Below, in pieces: positions 53,712 through 62,635 of a stretch of 64,000 bases of DNA (position 1 is the stretch's first letter; every line of letters starts with the position of its first letter). The notes under the pieces were generated by a model that searched no databases, was not told where the DNA came from, and saw only the letters and a list, made by a program, of their open reading frames with translations. The translations under genes and the position numbers were made by a program. The stretch is taken from assembly GCA_965208525.1 (NCBI GenBank), contig OZ242340.1, positions 1,178,001-1,242,000 on the forward strand, in the 5' to 3' direction. This stretch comes from VXYL01 sp965208525. Its GTDB lineage: Bacteria; Pseudomonadota; Gammaproteobacteria; Pseudomonadales; Azotimanducaceae.

Positions 53712-55989
53712 CGCCTTGCGGCAGATCGTTCAGGACGTTGGCGCGGCCAGCAGCTTCCGGCACGCGCTGGACCTCACCGTGGCGAGGGTTTCGATGATTC
53801 TCGACACCGAGGTGTGCTCGATCTACCTCCTGGATCGAACGTCGGACCGCTTCAGCTTCGTCGCCAGCGAAGGCCTCAATCCCGAGGCGGTCGGCACCTT
53901 GTCCCTGGCCCCCGGCGAAGGGCTGGTGGGGCTGGTGGTGGAACGCGCCGAGCCCATCAACCTCGGGGATGCCACCGAGCACCGGCGCTATGTGCAAGTG
54001 CCGGAGCTCGGCGAAGAGGACTTCCGTGCCTTCCTCGGCGTCCCCATCATCCACAACCGCATCGTGCTCGGCGTGATGGTGGTGCAGGGGCACCCCCCGC
54101 GCCGCTACTCGGAGCAGGAAGTGGCCTTCCTCGTCACCCTAGCCGCGCAGTTCGCCGGCATCGTCGCCCACGCCGATGCTACCGGGGAGATACGACACCT
54201 GTTCGGCGACGACACCCATGCCCACGAAGCCAACTACCAAGGCGTCCCCGGCGCCCCCGGCATCGGTATCGGCACCGCCGTGGTGGTGAAGCCCATGGTG
54301 AACCTCGACACGGTGCCCGATCGCGCCGCCGACGACATCGAGGCAGAGGTCAAAGTCTTCGACCAAGCCATTCGCCGCGTGCGCGAGGACCTCGAACGCA
54401 TCAACGAGGAACTCTCCAAAAACCTGCAACCGGAGGAGCGCGAGCTCTTCGAGGCGTATCTGCACATCCTCGACGACGCCGCCCTCGCCGGTGAAGTACG
54501 CCAGCGCATTCGCATGGGCCAGTGGGCGCAAGGGGCGCTCAGGCAAGTGATTCTCGAACACATGGCCACCTTCGAGAAGATGCCCGACTCGTACCTGCGC
54601 GAGCGTTCTGCCGACGTGCGAGACTTGGGCCAGCGCGTGCTCGCGTACCTGCAAGACATCAGCCAAGGCGAGCTGGTGTTGCCCGACGACATGATCCTCG
54701 TCTCGGACGAGGTCACAGCCTCGATGATGGCGGAACTGCCGCGCGAGAAGCTGCGTGGCATCGTCTCGGTGCGCGGCTCAAGCTATTCGCACGGCGCCAT
54801 TCTCGCTCAGGCGCTCGGCATCCCCACCGTGATGGGCGTGGTGGAAATGCCAATCTTCCGTGTCGATGGCCAGCCTATGGTGGTGGACGGCCACTACGGC
54901 GAGGTCTTCGTCTCGCCAGGGGCTTTGGTGCGGGCGCAATACAACGGCTTTGCCGAAGAAGAAGGCCGGCTCGCGGTCGAACTCGATTCCCTCAAGGAAC
55001 TGCCGAGCGTCACCCGGGACGGCCATCGCCTGAACCTGTGGGTGAACGTGGGCCTCGTCAGCGAAATCTCGCGCTCCCTGGACCGCGGCGCCGAGGGCAT
55101 TGGCCTGTTCCGCACGGAGGTGCCGTTCGCCACGAGGGATCGCTTCCCCACGGAGGAAGACCAGCGCAGCATCTACCGCGAGCACATGGAGGCGTTCGAG
55201 CCGCGTCCGGTGACCATGCGCACGCTCGACATCGGCGGCGACAAGTCGCTGTCGTACTTTCCCATCAACGAGGAAAACCCGTTCCTCGGCTGGCGCGGCA
55301 TCCGCGTGACGCTGGACCACCCGGAGATATTCCTCGGCCAGGTGCGCGCCATGATCAAGGCCAACGCCGGGCTCGAGGGAATCCTGCGCATCATGCTGCC
55401 GATGGTGTCGAGCCTCGACGAAGTGGCCGAGGCACGTGGCCTGATCGATCGCGCCTATCAGGAGGTGGTGGAGGAAGGATTCGACGTCAAGCCGCCCCTG
55501 GTCGGCGTAATGATCGAAGTGCCGGCCGCGGTCTATCTCACGCGCGACCTCGCCCGCGAGCTCGACTTCCTGGCCGTCGGATCGAACGACCTCACCCAAT
55601 ACATGCTGGCGGTGGACCGCAACAACTCGCGGGTCGCGGGTCTGTTCCAGGAGATGCACCCGTCGGTGCTCATTGCCCTGCGCGAGATCGCCAAGAGCTG
55701 TCACGCGGAGGGCAAGCCTGTCGGCATCTGCGGCGAACTTGCCGGCACCCCGGAAGGCGCGCTCCTCTGCGTCGGCATGGGCTACGACGTGCTCTCCATG
55801 AACGCCACCAACCTGCCGCGGGTGAAGCTGGTGATCCGCAGCGTCTCGCTGCGCGACTGCCGACGCATCTTGGCGCGGGTTCTGAGAATGCGATCCACCA
55901 CAGAAATCGTCGCCTTCGTGCGGGACCAACTCGTCGCCATAGGCCTCGAACGACTCATTCCGCACCACGAAGTGCCGGAGCTTTTTTGA
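53704..55989 (+). CDS. ptsP: PEP-protein phosphotransferase, nitrogen-PTS enzyme I
   Basis: 761 residues. GAF domain (about 1-165), linker, then the enzyme I parts: the swivelling domain with the phospho-accepting His in GSSYSHGAILAQALGIPTV (about 359-377), and the C-terminal TIM barrel binding PEP (LFRTEVPFATRDRFPTEEDQ, TLDIGGDKSLSYFP, GSNDLTQYMLAVDRNN, and the CGELAG block). It transfers phosphate from PEP to NPr, linking nitrogen status to regulation. It overlaps rppH. Confidence 0.95.
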   Translation: MLDALRQIVQDVGAASSFRHALDLTVARVSMILDTEVCSIYLLDRTSDRFSFVASEGLNPEAVGTLSLAPGEGLVGLVVERAEPINLGDATEHRRYVQVPELGEEDFRAFLGVPIIHNRIVLGVMVVQGHPPRRYSEQEVAFLVTLAAQFAGIVAHADATGEIRHLFGDDTHAHEANYQGVPGAPGIGIGTAVVVKPMVNLDTVPDRAADDIEAEVKVFDQAIRRVREDLERINEELSKNLQPEERELFEAYLHILDDAALAGEVRQRIRMGQWAQGALRQVILEHMATFEKMPDSYLRERSADVRDLGQRVLAYLQDISQGELVLPDDMILVSDEVTASMMAELPREKLRGIVSVRGSSYSHGAILAQALGIPTVMGVVEMPIFRVDGQPMVVDGHYGEVFVSPGALVRAQYNGFAEEEGRLAVELDSLKELPSVTRDGHRLNLWVNVGLVSEISRSLDRGAEGIGLFRTEVPFATRDRFPTEEDQRSIYREHMEAFEPRPVTMRTLDIGGDKSLSYFPINEENPFLGWRGIRVTLDHPEIFLGQVRAMIKANAGLEGILRIMLPMVSSLDEVAEARGLIDRAYQEVVEEGFDVKPPLVGVMIEVPAAVYLTRDLARELDFLAVGSNDLTQYMLAVDRNNSRVAGLFQEMHPSVLIALREIAKSCHAEGKPVGICGELAGTPEGALLCVGMGYDVLSMNATNLPRVKLVIRSVSLRDCRRILARVLRMRSTTEIVAFVRDQLVAIGLERLIPHHEVPELF

Positions 55990-56050
55990 CGCAACGCTCG
56001 CCTCGTTGAACCGAGGACGCAACCCACCCAAGGGAGGAAGGACAAGGCTG

Positions 56051-56902
56051 ATGGACACCGGAGACTTCAAGGGCTTCAACGTATCGGTGCGCTCGCCCGG
56101 CATCGCCTGGTTTCGCTTCACCACGCCCGAGCGCCTGAACGGCTTCACCGCGTCGATCAAGCGCGACCTCGTCGAGGCGGTCACCCAAGCGCAGATGGAC
56201 AACGACGTGCGGGTGGTGGTCTTCACCGGTTCCGGCCGCGCGTTCTGCGCCGGCGACGATCTCAAGGGCTACCAGAGCACGAGCATCCCGGGCGAGTCCC
56301 TCACGCCGAAGATCGCCCACGGCCACGACAACAACCTCGGCACCTACAACGGCCTGCGGACCATTTCCCAACGCGTCAACACGCAGGTGCGTTCGCTCGA
56401 CAAGCTCACCATCGCCGCCATCAACGGCGTCGCCATCCAGACCGGCTTCTCCCTCGCCCTTGCCTGCGACTTCCGCATCGCCTCCGAAGGCGTGCGCATG
56501 GGCAGCGCCACGCTCCGCTTTGGCCTGTTGCCAGACGAGGGCGGCCAATACCTCTTGGTGCAGCTCTTAGGCGTCTCCCGCGCCATGGATTTCATGATGC
56601 GCAAGCGCATCATCGAGGCGGAGGAGGCGCTCGAACTCGGCCTGGTGCATGAGGTGGTGCCGCCCGATCAGCTAGAAGACGCGACGATGGAACTCGCGAC
56701 GGAGTTCGCCGAAGGGCCGCAAGTCTCCATGCGCCTGCTCAAGCGCTCCATCTACAACGCCGCCGAAATGAGCTGGGAGCAAAGCCTCGACGAGATCGCC
56801 GCCAAGACCGCCATCTCCGACCACCACCCCGACGCCCGCGAAGGCGTCCGCGCCTTCCACGAAAAGCGAAGGGCCCGCTTCAACGACTGGCTTGGGGGGT
56901 AG
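56051..56902 (+). CDS. Enoyl-CoA hydratase/isomerase family protein
   Basis: 283 residues from ATG 56051, with GGGAGGAAGG upstream. Crotonase fold: WFRFTTPERLNGFTASIKR, VVVFTGSGRAFCAGDDLKGY as first oxyanion block, and IAAINGVAIQTGFSLALACD as second, with DEGGQYLLVQLLG in the next helix. Acts on an acyl-CoA thioester. Substrate unknown. It is distinct from the crotonase at 32.6 kb. It follows ptsP by about 60 bp, but a functional link is not evident. Confidence 0.88.
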   Translation: MDTGDFKGFNVSVRSPGIAWFRFTTPERLNGFTASIKRDLVEAVTQAQMDNDVRVVVFTGSGRAFCAGDDLKGYQSTSIPGESLTPKIAHGHDNNLGTYNGLRTISQRVNTQVRSLDKLTIAAINGVAIQTGFSLALACDFRIASEGVRMGSATLRFGLLPDEGGQYLLVQLLGVSRAMDFMMRKRIIEAEEALELGLVHEVVPPDQLEDATMELATEFAEGPQVSMRLLKRSIYNAAEMSWEQSLDEIAAKTAISDHHPDAREGVRAFHEKRRARFNDWLGG

Positions 56903-56956
56903 GGCGGGCCCCTTAGGGGCGAGGGCCTCTTGCCCTCGCTCGCGCCGATAGGCTCG

Positions 56957-57937
56957 TCAGCCCGGCAATAGCGCCGCCACTTCGTCGCGTTCTTCGATCA
57001 GTTCGTTCTCCGTGATGTCGAGCTTGCTGCGGCTGAAATCGTTGACCGCGAGGTCGGGGACGATTTTCCAGTCGCCGTCGGTGCAGGTGACCGGATGGGA
57101 GAAGATCAACCCTTCGGCGATGTCGTAGCTGCCGTCTGCGACGACGCCCATGCTTACCACGCGGCCGTCCGAGCCGAGCACCCAGTCGTGCATGTGGTCG
57201 ATGGCAGCGTTGGCGGCTGACGCTGCGCTCGAAGCCCCACGGGCATCGATGATGGCGGCGCCACGTTTTTGCACTGTGGGCATGAAGTCGTTCTCGTACC
57301 AATCCATGTCGATGCGGTCCAGCACGCTCTGGCCGGCGATCACCGTGTGGTGCAGGTCCGGATACATGGTGGGCGAATGGTTGCCCCAGATCGAGAAACC
57401 GTAGATGCCGCTCACGGAAGCGCCGGTCTTGGCGGCGAGCTGCGCCAGCGCCCGGTTGTGGTCGAGCCGGGTCATGGCAGTGAAGTTGCGCGGGTCGAGG
57501 TCCGGCGCGTTCCTTTGCGCGATCAAGCAGTTGGTGTTGGCCGGATTGCCCACCACCAGCACCTTCGCCTGCCGCGAGGCATGATCGTTCAGCGCCTTGC
57601 CCTGCACCGAAAAGATGGCGGCGTTGGCCTCGAGGAGGTCACTTCGCTCCATTCCCGCCGTGCGCGGACGCGACCCCACCAGCAGCGCGAGGTCGGTGTC
57701 CTTGAAGGCGACGTTGGGATCGTCCGTCGCCACCACGCCTTTCAGCAGCGGGAAGGCGCAATCCTCCAGTTCCATGATGACGCCGTTCAACGCATTCATC
57801 GCCGGCGGAATCTCCAGCAATTGCAGGATCACCGGACGATCCGCCCCCAACATTGCCCCGGATGCAATCCTGAACACCAGCGCATAGCCGATCTGCCCAG
57901 CTGCCCCAGTCACCGTGATTCGCGTAGGTGCGGTCAT
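56957..57937 (-). CDS. mdh: Malate dehydrogenase
   Basis: 326 residues, normal for the NAD-linked dimeric enzyme. Seen: VTVTGAAGQIGYALVFRIASG (Rossmann motif), GSRPRTAGMERSDLLEANA with the substrate Arg, VGNPANTNCLIA, MTRLDHNRALAQLA, and the catalytic His in GIYGFSIWGNHSPTMYPD. Oxidises malate to oxaloacetate in the citric acid cycle. ATG 57937 is right for family length; the longer upstream frame is not real. Stands alone. Confidence 0.95.
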   Translation of the reverse strand: MTAPTRITVTGAAGQIGYALVFRIASGAMLGADRPVILQLLEIPPAMNALNGVIMELEDCAFPLLKGVVATDDPNVAFKDTDLALLVGSRPRTAGMERSDLLEANAAIFSVQGKALNDHASRQAKVLVVGNPANTNCLIAQRNAPDLDPRNFTAMTRLDHNRALAQLAAKTGASVSGIYGFSIWGNHSPTMYPDLHHTVIAGQSVLDRIDMDWYENDFMPTVQKRGAAIIDARGASSAASAANAAIDHMHDWVLGSDGRVVSMGVVADGSYDIAEGLIFSHPVTCTDGDWKIVPDLAVNDFSRSKLDITENELIEERDEVAALLPG

Positions 57938-58148
57938 GAACTCCCTCATCCAATCCGAGTGCCATTTTGGCGCGAGCGCGAATGGTAAATCAGGTGTGGC
58001 GGGACCGTGCGTGGGTTGGCGCGCAAGGTCGGCGGGCGCGGGAACGTCGGTAACTAACCGTGCCCCGTCGCTAGTGGTTTTTTTTGGGCCCTCCTCGCGA
58101 TTCGGCGCACCCTCACGTGCCGCGGCGGATTGCAGTTTCGTGCTCCGC

Positions 58149-58535
58149 CTACGCGCCTGGCCATCGCGTTTGGAACCACTCGGTGAGCTCCGCCTTGGAC
58201 ATCTGCCCACCGGCCACGGCGAGCGTTGCCGCTTCCAGTTCGTCGGGTGGCGGCAGGCTTTTGGCCCTGTTGATGCTTAAGAATGCCAGCGATGCCAACG
58301 CCGCCGTTCGCTTGTTGCCGTCGACATAGGCGTGCGCCTGGCAGATGTGGAAGTGGTACGCGGCTGCCATCTCCGGGATGCCTGGATGCAGGTATTCGCC
58401 GCCGAATGACTGCATCGGCATGGCGACCGCCGAGTCGAGCAATCCAGCATCCCGTGTCCCAGGCGCACCGCCGTGGGCGCGGATCGTGCGTTCGTGGAGG
58501 CGATTGACGTCGTCAACGGACAGGAACCGGATCAT
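58149..58535 (-). CDS. doc: Doc/Fic-type toxin of a type II toxin-antitoxin pair
   Basis: 128 residues. Fic-fold motif HAYVDGNKRTAALASLAFL (about 68-86), the HxFx(D/E)xNKR-type active site with Asp/Gly-Asn-Lys-Arg of Doc toxins, and a typical start (MIRFLSVDDVNRLHERTI). Doc kinases phosphorylate EF-Tu to stop translation. The ATG overlaps the stop of the antitoxin gene (ATGA), the usual antitoxin-toxin order. The motif is complete, so the toxin may be active. Confidence 0.9.
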   Translation of the reverse strand: MIRFLSVDDVNRLHERTIRAHGGAPGTRDAGLLDSAVAMPMQSFGGEYLHPGIPEMAAAYHFHICQAHAYVDGNKRTAALASLAFLSINRAKSLPPPDELEAATLAVAGGQMSKAELTEWFQTRWPGA

Positions 58536-58759
58536 TCCGCCAAGCGGCGCAGCATGTCACCGTAACGCGGTTGCAGACCGTCGAAGGCACGGTCGATCTC
58601 GTCCCGCCCAACGCCGACGTTCACCGGCGTGACGATCAGCGAGCCGCCAGAGACCGAAACCTGCAGGCGCGTGTCTTCGCGCACGCCCAGCATCTCCATA
58701 ATTGGCTTATCCAAAACCAGCGCGTGGCTGTTGCCGTGGCGTTGCAGGGTCTTGATCAT
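58532..58759 (-). CDS. AbrB/MazE-type antitoxin
   Basis: 75 residues from ATG 58759 (MIKTLQRHGNSHALVLDKPI). The swapped-hairpin AbrB domain is seen: RHGNSHALVLDKPIMEMLGV, RLQVSVSGGSLIVTPV. The C-terminal acidic part would bind Doc. It likely represses its own operon. It overlaps doc by 4 bases. An 18-codon upstream extension is not supported by a ribosome site. Confidence 0.88.
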   Translation of the reverse strand: MIKTLQRHGNSHALVLDKPIMEMLGVREDTRLQVSVSGGSLIVTPVNVGVGRDEIDRAFDGLQPRYGDMLRRLAE

Positions 58760-58853
58760 CGTTTCGCCCTCCGAGCGACTGTTGGGGCCGCCCCACCCCA
58801 AGCGTTGGTACATCGTTATAACACAGGCGGGGTTACGCCGGTGAACTCGATGG

Positions 58854-59264
58854 CTAATCGGCCTGGTCCCTCGCGCGGAGCGTCAGCCGTTGCCACAACG
58901 CGTAGCCGGTGCAGCCGATGGCTATGCCGAGGGCGTCGGAAGCGAGGTCGGCAAGTTGAGCGCCGCGCCCATCGACGAAGAGCTGCACGAGTTCGATGGT
59001 GACGCCCCATACCATCATCCAGGCTGCCACAGCGGGCCAGGGGCCCTGTCGAAAGTGCGCCAGCGAGAGAGCGAAGGCGAGGTAGCCGGCGGCGGCGATG
59101 TGGGCGACGCTGCCGGCCATGCTTGCCACCAAGCCGGCGGGGTTCGGCGTCCATGCGACCGCGATGCTGATGACGAGGGGAATCCAGAAGGCGAGGCACT
59201 GAAGCAGTTTGAGCCAGGGTCCGGGCTGCGCCACCTGCTGCACAGCAACGGACGGGACGTTCAC
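58854..59264 (-). CDS. VanZ-like membrane protein
   Basis: 136 residues from GTG 59264, which overlaps the hemE stop as GTGA. Four hydrophobic segments (FWIPLVISIAVAW, VAHIAAAGYLAFALSL, VAAWMMVWGVTIELVQLFV, LASDALGIAIGCTGYALW) and the signature ELVQLFVDGRGAQLADLASD mark a VanZ-like protein. Function is unknown, although VanZ itself gives low-level teicoplanin resistance. Translationally coupled to hemE. Confidence 0.82.
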   Translation of the reverse strand: MNVPSVAVQQVAQPGPWLKLLQCLAFWIPLVISIAVAWTPNPAGLVASMAGSVAHIAAAGYLAFALSLAHFRQGPWPAVAAWMMVWGVTIELVQLFVDGRGAQLADLASDALGIAIGCTGYALWQRLTLRARDQAD

Positions 59265-60400
59265 TGCGCCGTCGCCTCGTGAACGAAATCCACCAGAAAC
59301 TTCACGTTGTCCACCGGCGTTTCGGGAACGATGCCGTGGCCCAGGTTGAAGATGTGGCCCGGGCGGCCACCGGCTTCCTCGAGCACGTGACCGGCGCTCG
59401 TGGCGATGGCCTCGGTGTTGGCACAGAGGACTATGGGGTCGAGGTTGCCTTGAATGGCGGCGGAGTCCAAGCGCTGCCACGTCTCGCCGAGGGGCGTGCG
59501 CCAGTCAAGGGCGAGGAGGTCGGCACCGGTGGCGTGCATGTCTGCCACGAGATGCGCCGTGTTGACGCCGAAGTAGATGATCGGTGGCGCCTTTGCTCTG
59601 CCCCCCGTGCCATGGCTCGTGGCTTGGGTCTGGCGAATGCCCTGCATCAACGTCCGCACATGGGGTGCCACATAGCGCCGGTAGTCTTGCCTCGACAGCG
59701 CGCCGACCCATGAGTCGAAGATCTGCACCGCCTGCACGCCAGCCTCGATCTGCAAGCGAACGTAATCGATCACTGTGCGCGTGAGCTTCGAAAGAAGCTC
59801 CTTCCACGATGCCTCGTGTTCGTACATGAGCTTCTTGGTATGCAGGAAGTTGCGCGAGCCGGCGCCCTCGATCGCGTAGGAAGCGAGCGTGAACGGTGCT
59901 CCGGCGAAGCCTATCAACGGGATGTCCGGCGGCAACCCGTCCAAAACGCCGCTGATGGTCTCGGCGATGTAGCCGAGTTCCTCTGACGCGGACGGTACGC
60001 GCAGTCGGTCGATGGCTGCGAGCTCGCGCACGGGGTTCGCGAACACCGGGCCGACTCCCGGAACGTAGTCGAGCGCGAGCCCCATCGGTTCCAGAATGGG
60101 CAAGAGGTCGGCGAAGACGATGGCCGCGTCGACGCCCAGAATGCGCTGTGCATCCACGGTCACTCGCGCCGCGAGTTCCGGCGTACGGAAGAAATCGAGG
60201 CTTGGCGTGTTGCCCTTCACGGCGTGGTATTCGGGCATGTAGCGGCCGGCTTGCCGGTTCAGCCAAATGGGAGTGAACGGCGTTGGCTCGCCCCGGCAGG
60301 CCTTGACGAACGGGGCGTGCTCTCTTGGAGTGCCCGAGGGGGATGGAGCTGTGGACGAGGTCAAGGCAGGGGCCTCGCCATCCAAGACGCGATTGGTCAT
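59261..60400 (-). CDS. hemE: Uroporphyrinogen decarboxylase
   Basis: 379 residues from ATG 60400. The N-terminal motif PIWLNRQAGRYMPEYHAVKG is characteristic (substrate-binding Arg pair), with FADLLPILEPMGL (catalytic Asp region) and FAGAPFTLASYAIEGAGS after it, and the end block GHGIVPETPVDNV. It removes four acetate carboxyls from uroporphyrinogen III to give coproporphyrinogen III in haem synthesis. A short insertion (HGTGGRAKAPP) near residue 280 and an extended start of about 25 residues are atypical. The fabV gene ends 11 bp upstream. Confidence 0.95.
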   Translation of the reverse strand: MTNRVLDGEAPALTSSTAPSPSGTPREHAPFVKACRGEPTPFTPIWLNRQAGRYMPEYHAVKGNTPSLDFFRTPELAARVTVDAQRILGVDAAIVFADLLPILEPMGLALDYVPGVGPVFANPVRELAAIDRLRVPSASEELGYIAETISGVLDGLPPDIPLIGFAGAPFTLASYAIEGAGSRNFLHTKKLMYEHEASWKELLSKLTRTVIDYVRLQIEAGVQAVQIFDSWVGALSRQDYRRYVAPHVRTLMQGIRQTQATSHGTGGRAKAPPIIYFGVNTAHLVADMHATGADLLALDWRTPLGETWQRLDSAAIQGNLDPIVLCANTEAIATSAGHVLEEAGGRPGHIFNLGHGIVPETPVDNVKFLVDFVHEATAQ

Positions 60401-60410
60401 GCGAGCGCCG

Positions 60411-61592
60411 TCAGACTCCGCCGATGTCGACGTCCGCGTCGTAGTCGACGCCAGCCATGCCGAACCCGAACACCTTGAGAAAGCCGCCCGAGAAGCAGGC
60501 CGCATCGCCGAGCTCCGCAAGGTTTTCGGTGTTCACCTGCTGCCAACGCCGGCCAACCTCTTCCTGCACGACCGCGTCCAACTCGCGGTCATCGAGACGC
60601 AGGCGGCCTTGTGTATCGATGGCGGCACCGGTGCCATAGAGGCCGGTGCGAAAGAGCCGGTCGACGTGCTCGATGCAGGATTCGTGAACGCCCCGCTCAC
60701 GCATCACCCGGAACAGGATCGCGACATAGAGCGGCACGACCGGAATGGCTGCGCTCGCTTGGCTGACGATGGCGGTGAGGGCGGCCACTCGGGCGCGACC
60801 GCCGATGGCGCCGAGCCGAGCGTCGATGGCATTTGCTGCCCGGTCAAGGTCCGCCTTCGCCCGTCCCAAGGTGCCGCCGCGATAGATGCGGTGCGTGAGT
60901 TCGCTGCCGAGGTAGGTGTAGGCAACGGTCTGGAACCCTTCGTTCAGGAGCCCAGCATCGGTAAGTGCATCAATCCAGTATTCCCAGTCCTCACCCCCCA
61001 TCACCTGCACGGTGGCAGCGGTTTCCTCTTCGCTGGCGCCGTCAAGGGTCACCTCGTGCACCTTGCCGGTATTGAAGTCGAGCGTATTGGTGGTGAAGGA
61101 CTCTCCTAGGGGCTTTATGACGGATCGGTGCGTCTCGCCCGTGCGCGGATGGGTGCGCACCGGCGCCGCGAGGCTATAGACGAGCAGGTCAATCGGGCCG
61201 AACTCGCGGCGCAGCGCCTCGGCCGTGCGCGAGCGCATCTCGTCGGAGAACGCATCGCCGTCCAGGGTTCGGGCCAAAAGCCCCGCCTCGCCGGCAGCCG
61301 CCTCGAAGGCGAGATTGTTGTACCAGCCAGCCGTGGCCGTTCGCTTCGCCGTCGGCTGTTTCTCAAACGAGATGCCGAGCGTGTTTGCTCCCGCACCAAA
61401 CGCCGCGGCGATGCGTGAAGCAAGGCCAAAGCCGCCGGAGCAGCCGATGACGAGCGCATTGCGGGGTCGATTCGGCGCCTCGATGGCACCGCGCCCCCGC
61501 ACTAGGTCGATCTGTTCGTTGACCCCTGCCACGCAGCCGGCGGGATGGGCAGTGGTGCAGACGAAGCCGCGAATGCGGGGCTTGACGATCAA
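60411..61592 (-). CDS. fabV: Enoyl-ACP/trans-2-enoyl-CoA reductase, FabV type
   Basis: 393 residues, normal for FabV. Seen: MIVKPRIRGFVCTTAHPAGC, the NAD motif NALVIGCSGGFGLASRIAAAFG, YSLAAPVRTHPRTG, and the catalytic segment AYTYLGSELTHRIYRGGTLG with Tyr and following Lys (RAKADL). Reduces trans-2-enoyl thioesters with NADH at the end of fatty-acid elongation; FabV enzymes are often triclosan-tolerant. It overlaps the upstream AcoX-type kinase gene by 4 bases (ATGA) and precedes hemE. Confidence 0.95.
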   Translation of the reverse strand: MIVKPRIRGFVCTTAHPAGCVAGVNEQIDLVRGRGAIEAPNRPRNALVIGCSGGFGLASRIAAAFGAGANTLGISFEKQPTAKRTATAGWYNNLAFEAAAGEAGLLARTLDGDAFSDEMRSRTAEALRREFGPIDLLVYSLAAPVRTHPRTGETHRSVIKPLGESFTTNTLDFNTGKVHEVTLDGASEEETAATVQVMGGEDWEYWIDALTDAGLLNEGFQTVAYTYLGSELTHRIYRGGTLGRAKADLDRAANAIDARLGAIGGRARVAALTAIVSQASAAIPVVPLYVAILFRVMRERGVHESCIEHVDRLFRTGLYGTGAAIDTQGRLRLDDRELDAVVQEEVGRRWQQVNTENLAELGDAACFSGGFLKVFGFGMAGVDYDADVDIGGV

Positions 61593-62602
61593 TCGGCGGC
61601 TCGGTCTTCGGGGCGCGCCATCATACCGTGACGCACCGCGTGTCGCATTGCGGCGGCCACATCGAGCACATGCGGACCGTCACGGCGCACGGTGACGTGG
61701 GCGATGCGGTGGTTTCGCAGTCGATGGTCGCGGTCGCCATCGAGCGCGAGCACGCCGTGGCCGCGAAAGATCACCGGCGTGTCGAAGGGCACGCGAACGG
61801 CGCGAGTCACGGAGACGGAACGGAAGAGTCCTGGCGAGACGGGCGCATCGACCACTTGCCCTGGCCCCAGTTCAAGCAGCAGGCCGCAATCGTCTTGGGC
61901 ATCCACCACGTCGATCAGCCCGCCGATGGGCGACATGCCGATGGCGTCCGGTTCCGCCCGCGTCAAGAGAACGCGGGCAAGACGTGCCGAATCGAAGGGC
62001 AGCAGGTTGCCGACGAAGTCGCCGTCTAGCTGCGCCGCATCGATGAGGCCAACGTCGGTGGCGCCATCGGCAAATCGCACATGCAGCATCTTGCAGCGTG
62101 GGCGCACCGGCGCCTTGGCAAGGAGGCCCCGAGCGGTGAGCCCGGCGACGGTGCCGGCAATGGTTGGCTCCACTAGCGTCGGGAAGACGTTGTTGGTGCC
62201 GGTGGAAAGCGGGATCAGCGAGATTCCGTCGTCGGCGGTTTTGTGCAGATGCCGGGCGATGGCGCGATTGGTGCCGTCCCCTCCTAGCGAAACCAAGGTG
62301 GTGGCGCCAGCCTCCAAGAACGACGCGATGGCAGCCTCGGTGTCCGAAGCATCATGGTTCAGCGGCGTCTTCAGGACATGCACCCGCGCCCGCAGTGGCA
62401 GCCATTCGAGCGCCAGCGACGCGATGCGGAACGGCTCTTCGGTGATGTAGATGTCCGTCGCCCCCGCGGCATCGGCTCCGGCCGCAATCCGCGCCACAAT
62501 GTCGCGCTTCGCCTCAATCGTCATGTTGCTGGCGCGCGCCGCGATCCGCCGCACGTCCCGCCCGGACATGGGATTGACTGAGATGGCAACCTTGGCGGGC
62601 AA
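61589..62602 (-). CDS. ATP-NAD kinase/AcoX family protein
   Basis: 337 residues. Kinase-type motifs: TLVSLGGDGTNRAIARHL (GGDGT phosphate loop), IPLSTGTNNVFP. The fold is that of NAD/diacylglycerol kinases; AcoX proteins have the same motifs and accompany acetoin genes, but none are here. Substrate uncertain. The stop overlaps the fabV start. It follows the PhyH gene on the same strand by 33 bp, so the block PhyH-AcoX-fabV-hemE-vanZ may be one operon. Confidence 0.85.
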   Translation of the reverse strand: MPAKVAISVNPMSGRDVRRIAARASNMTIEAKRDIVARIAAGADAAGATDIYITEEPFRIASLALEWLPLRARVHVLKTPLNHDASDTEAAIASFLEAGATTLVSLGGDGTNRAIARHLHKTADDGISLIPLSTGTNNVFPTLVEPTIAGTVAGLTARGLLAKAPVRPRCKMLHVRFADGATDVGLIDAAQLDGDFVGNLLPFDSARLARVLLTRAEPDAIGMSPIGGLIDVVDAQDDCGLLLELGPGQVVDAPVSPGLFRSVSVTRAVRVPFDTPVIFRGHGVLALDGDRDHRLRNHRIAHVTVRRDGPHVLDVAAAMRHAVRHGMMARPEDRAAD

Positions 62603-62635
62603 AACCGGTTTCGCTTGGGCGGCTTGAAGGGGCCG

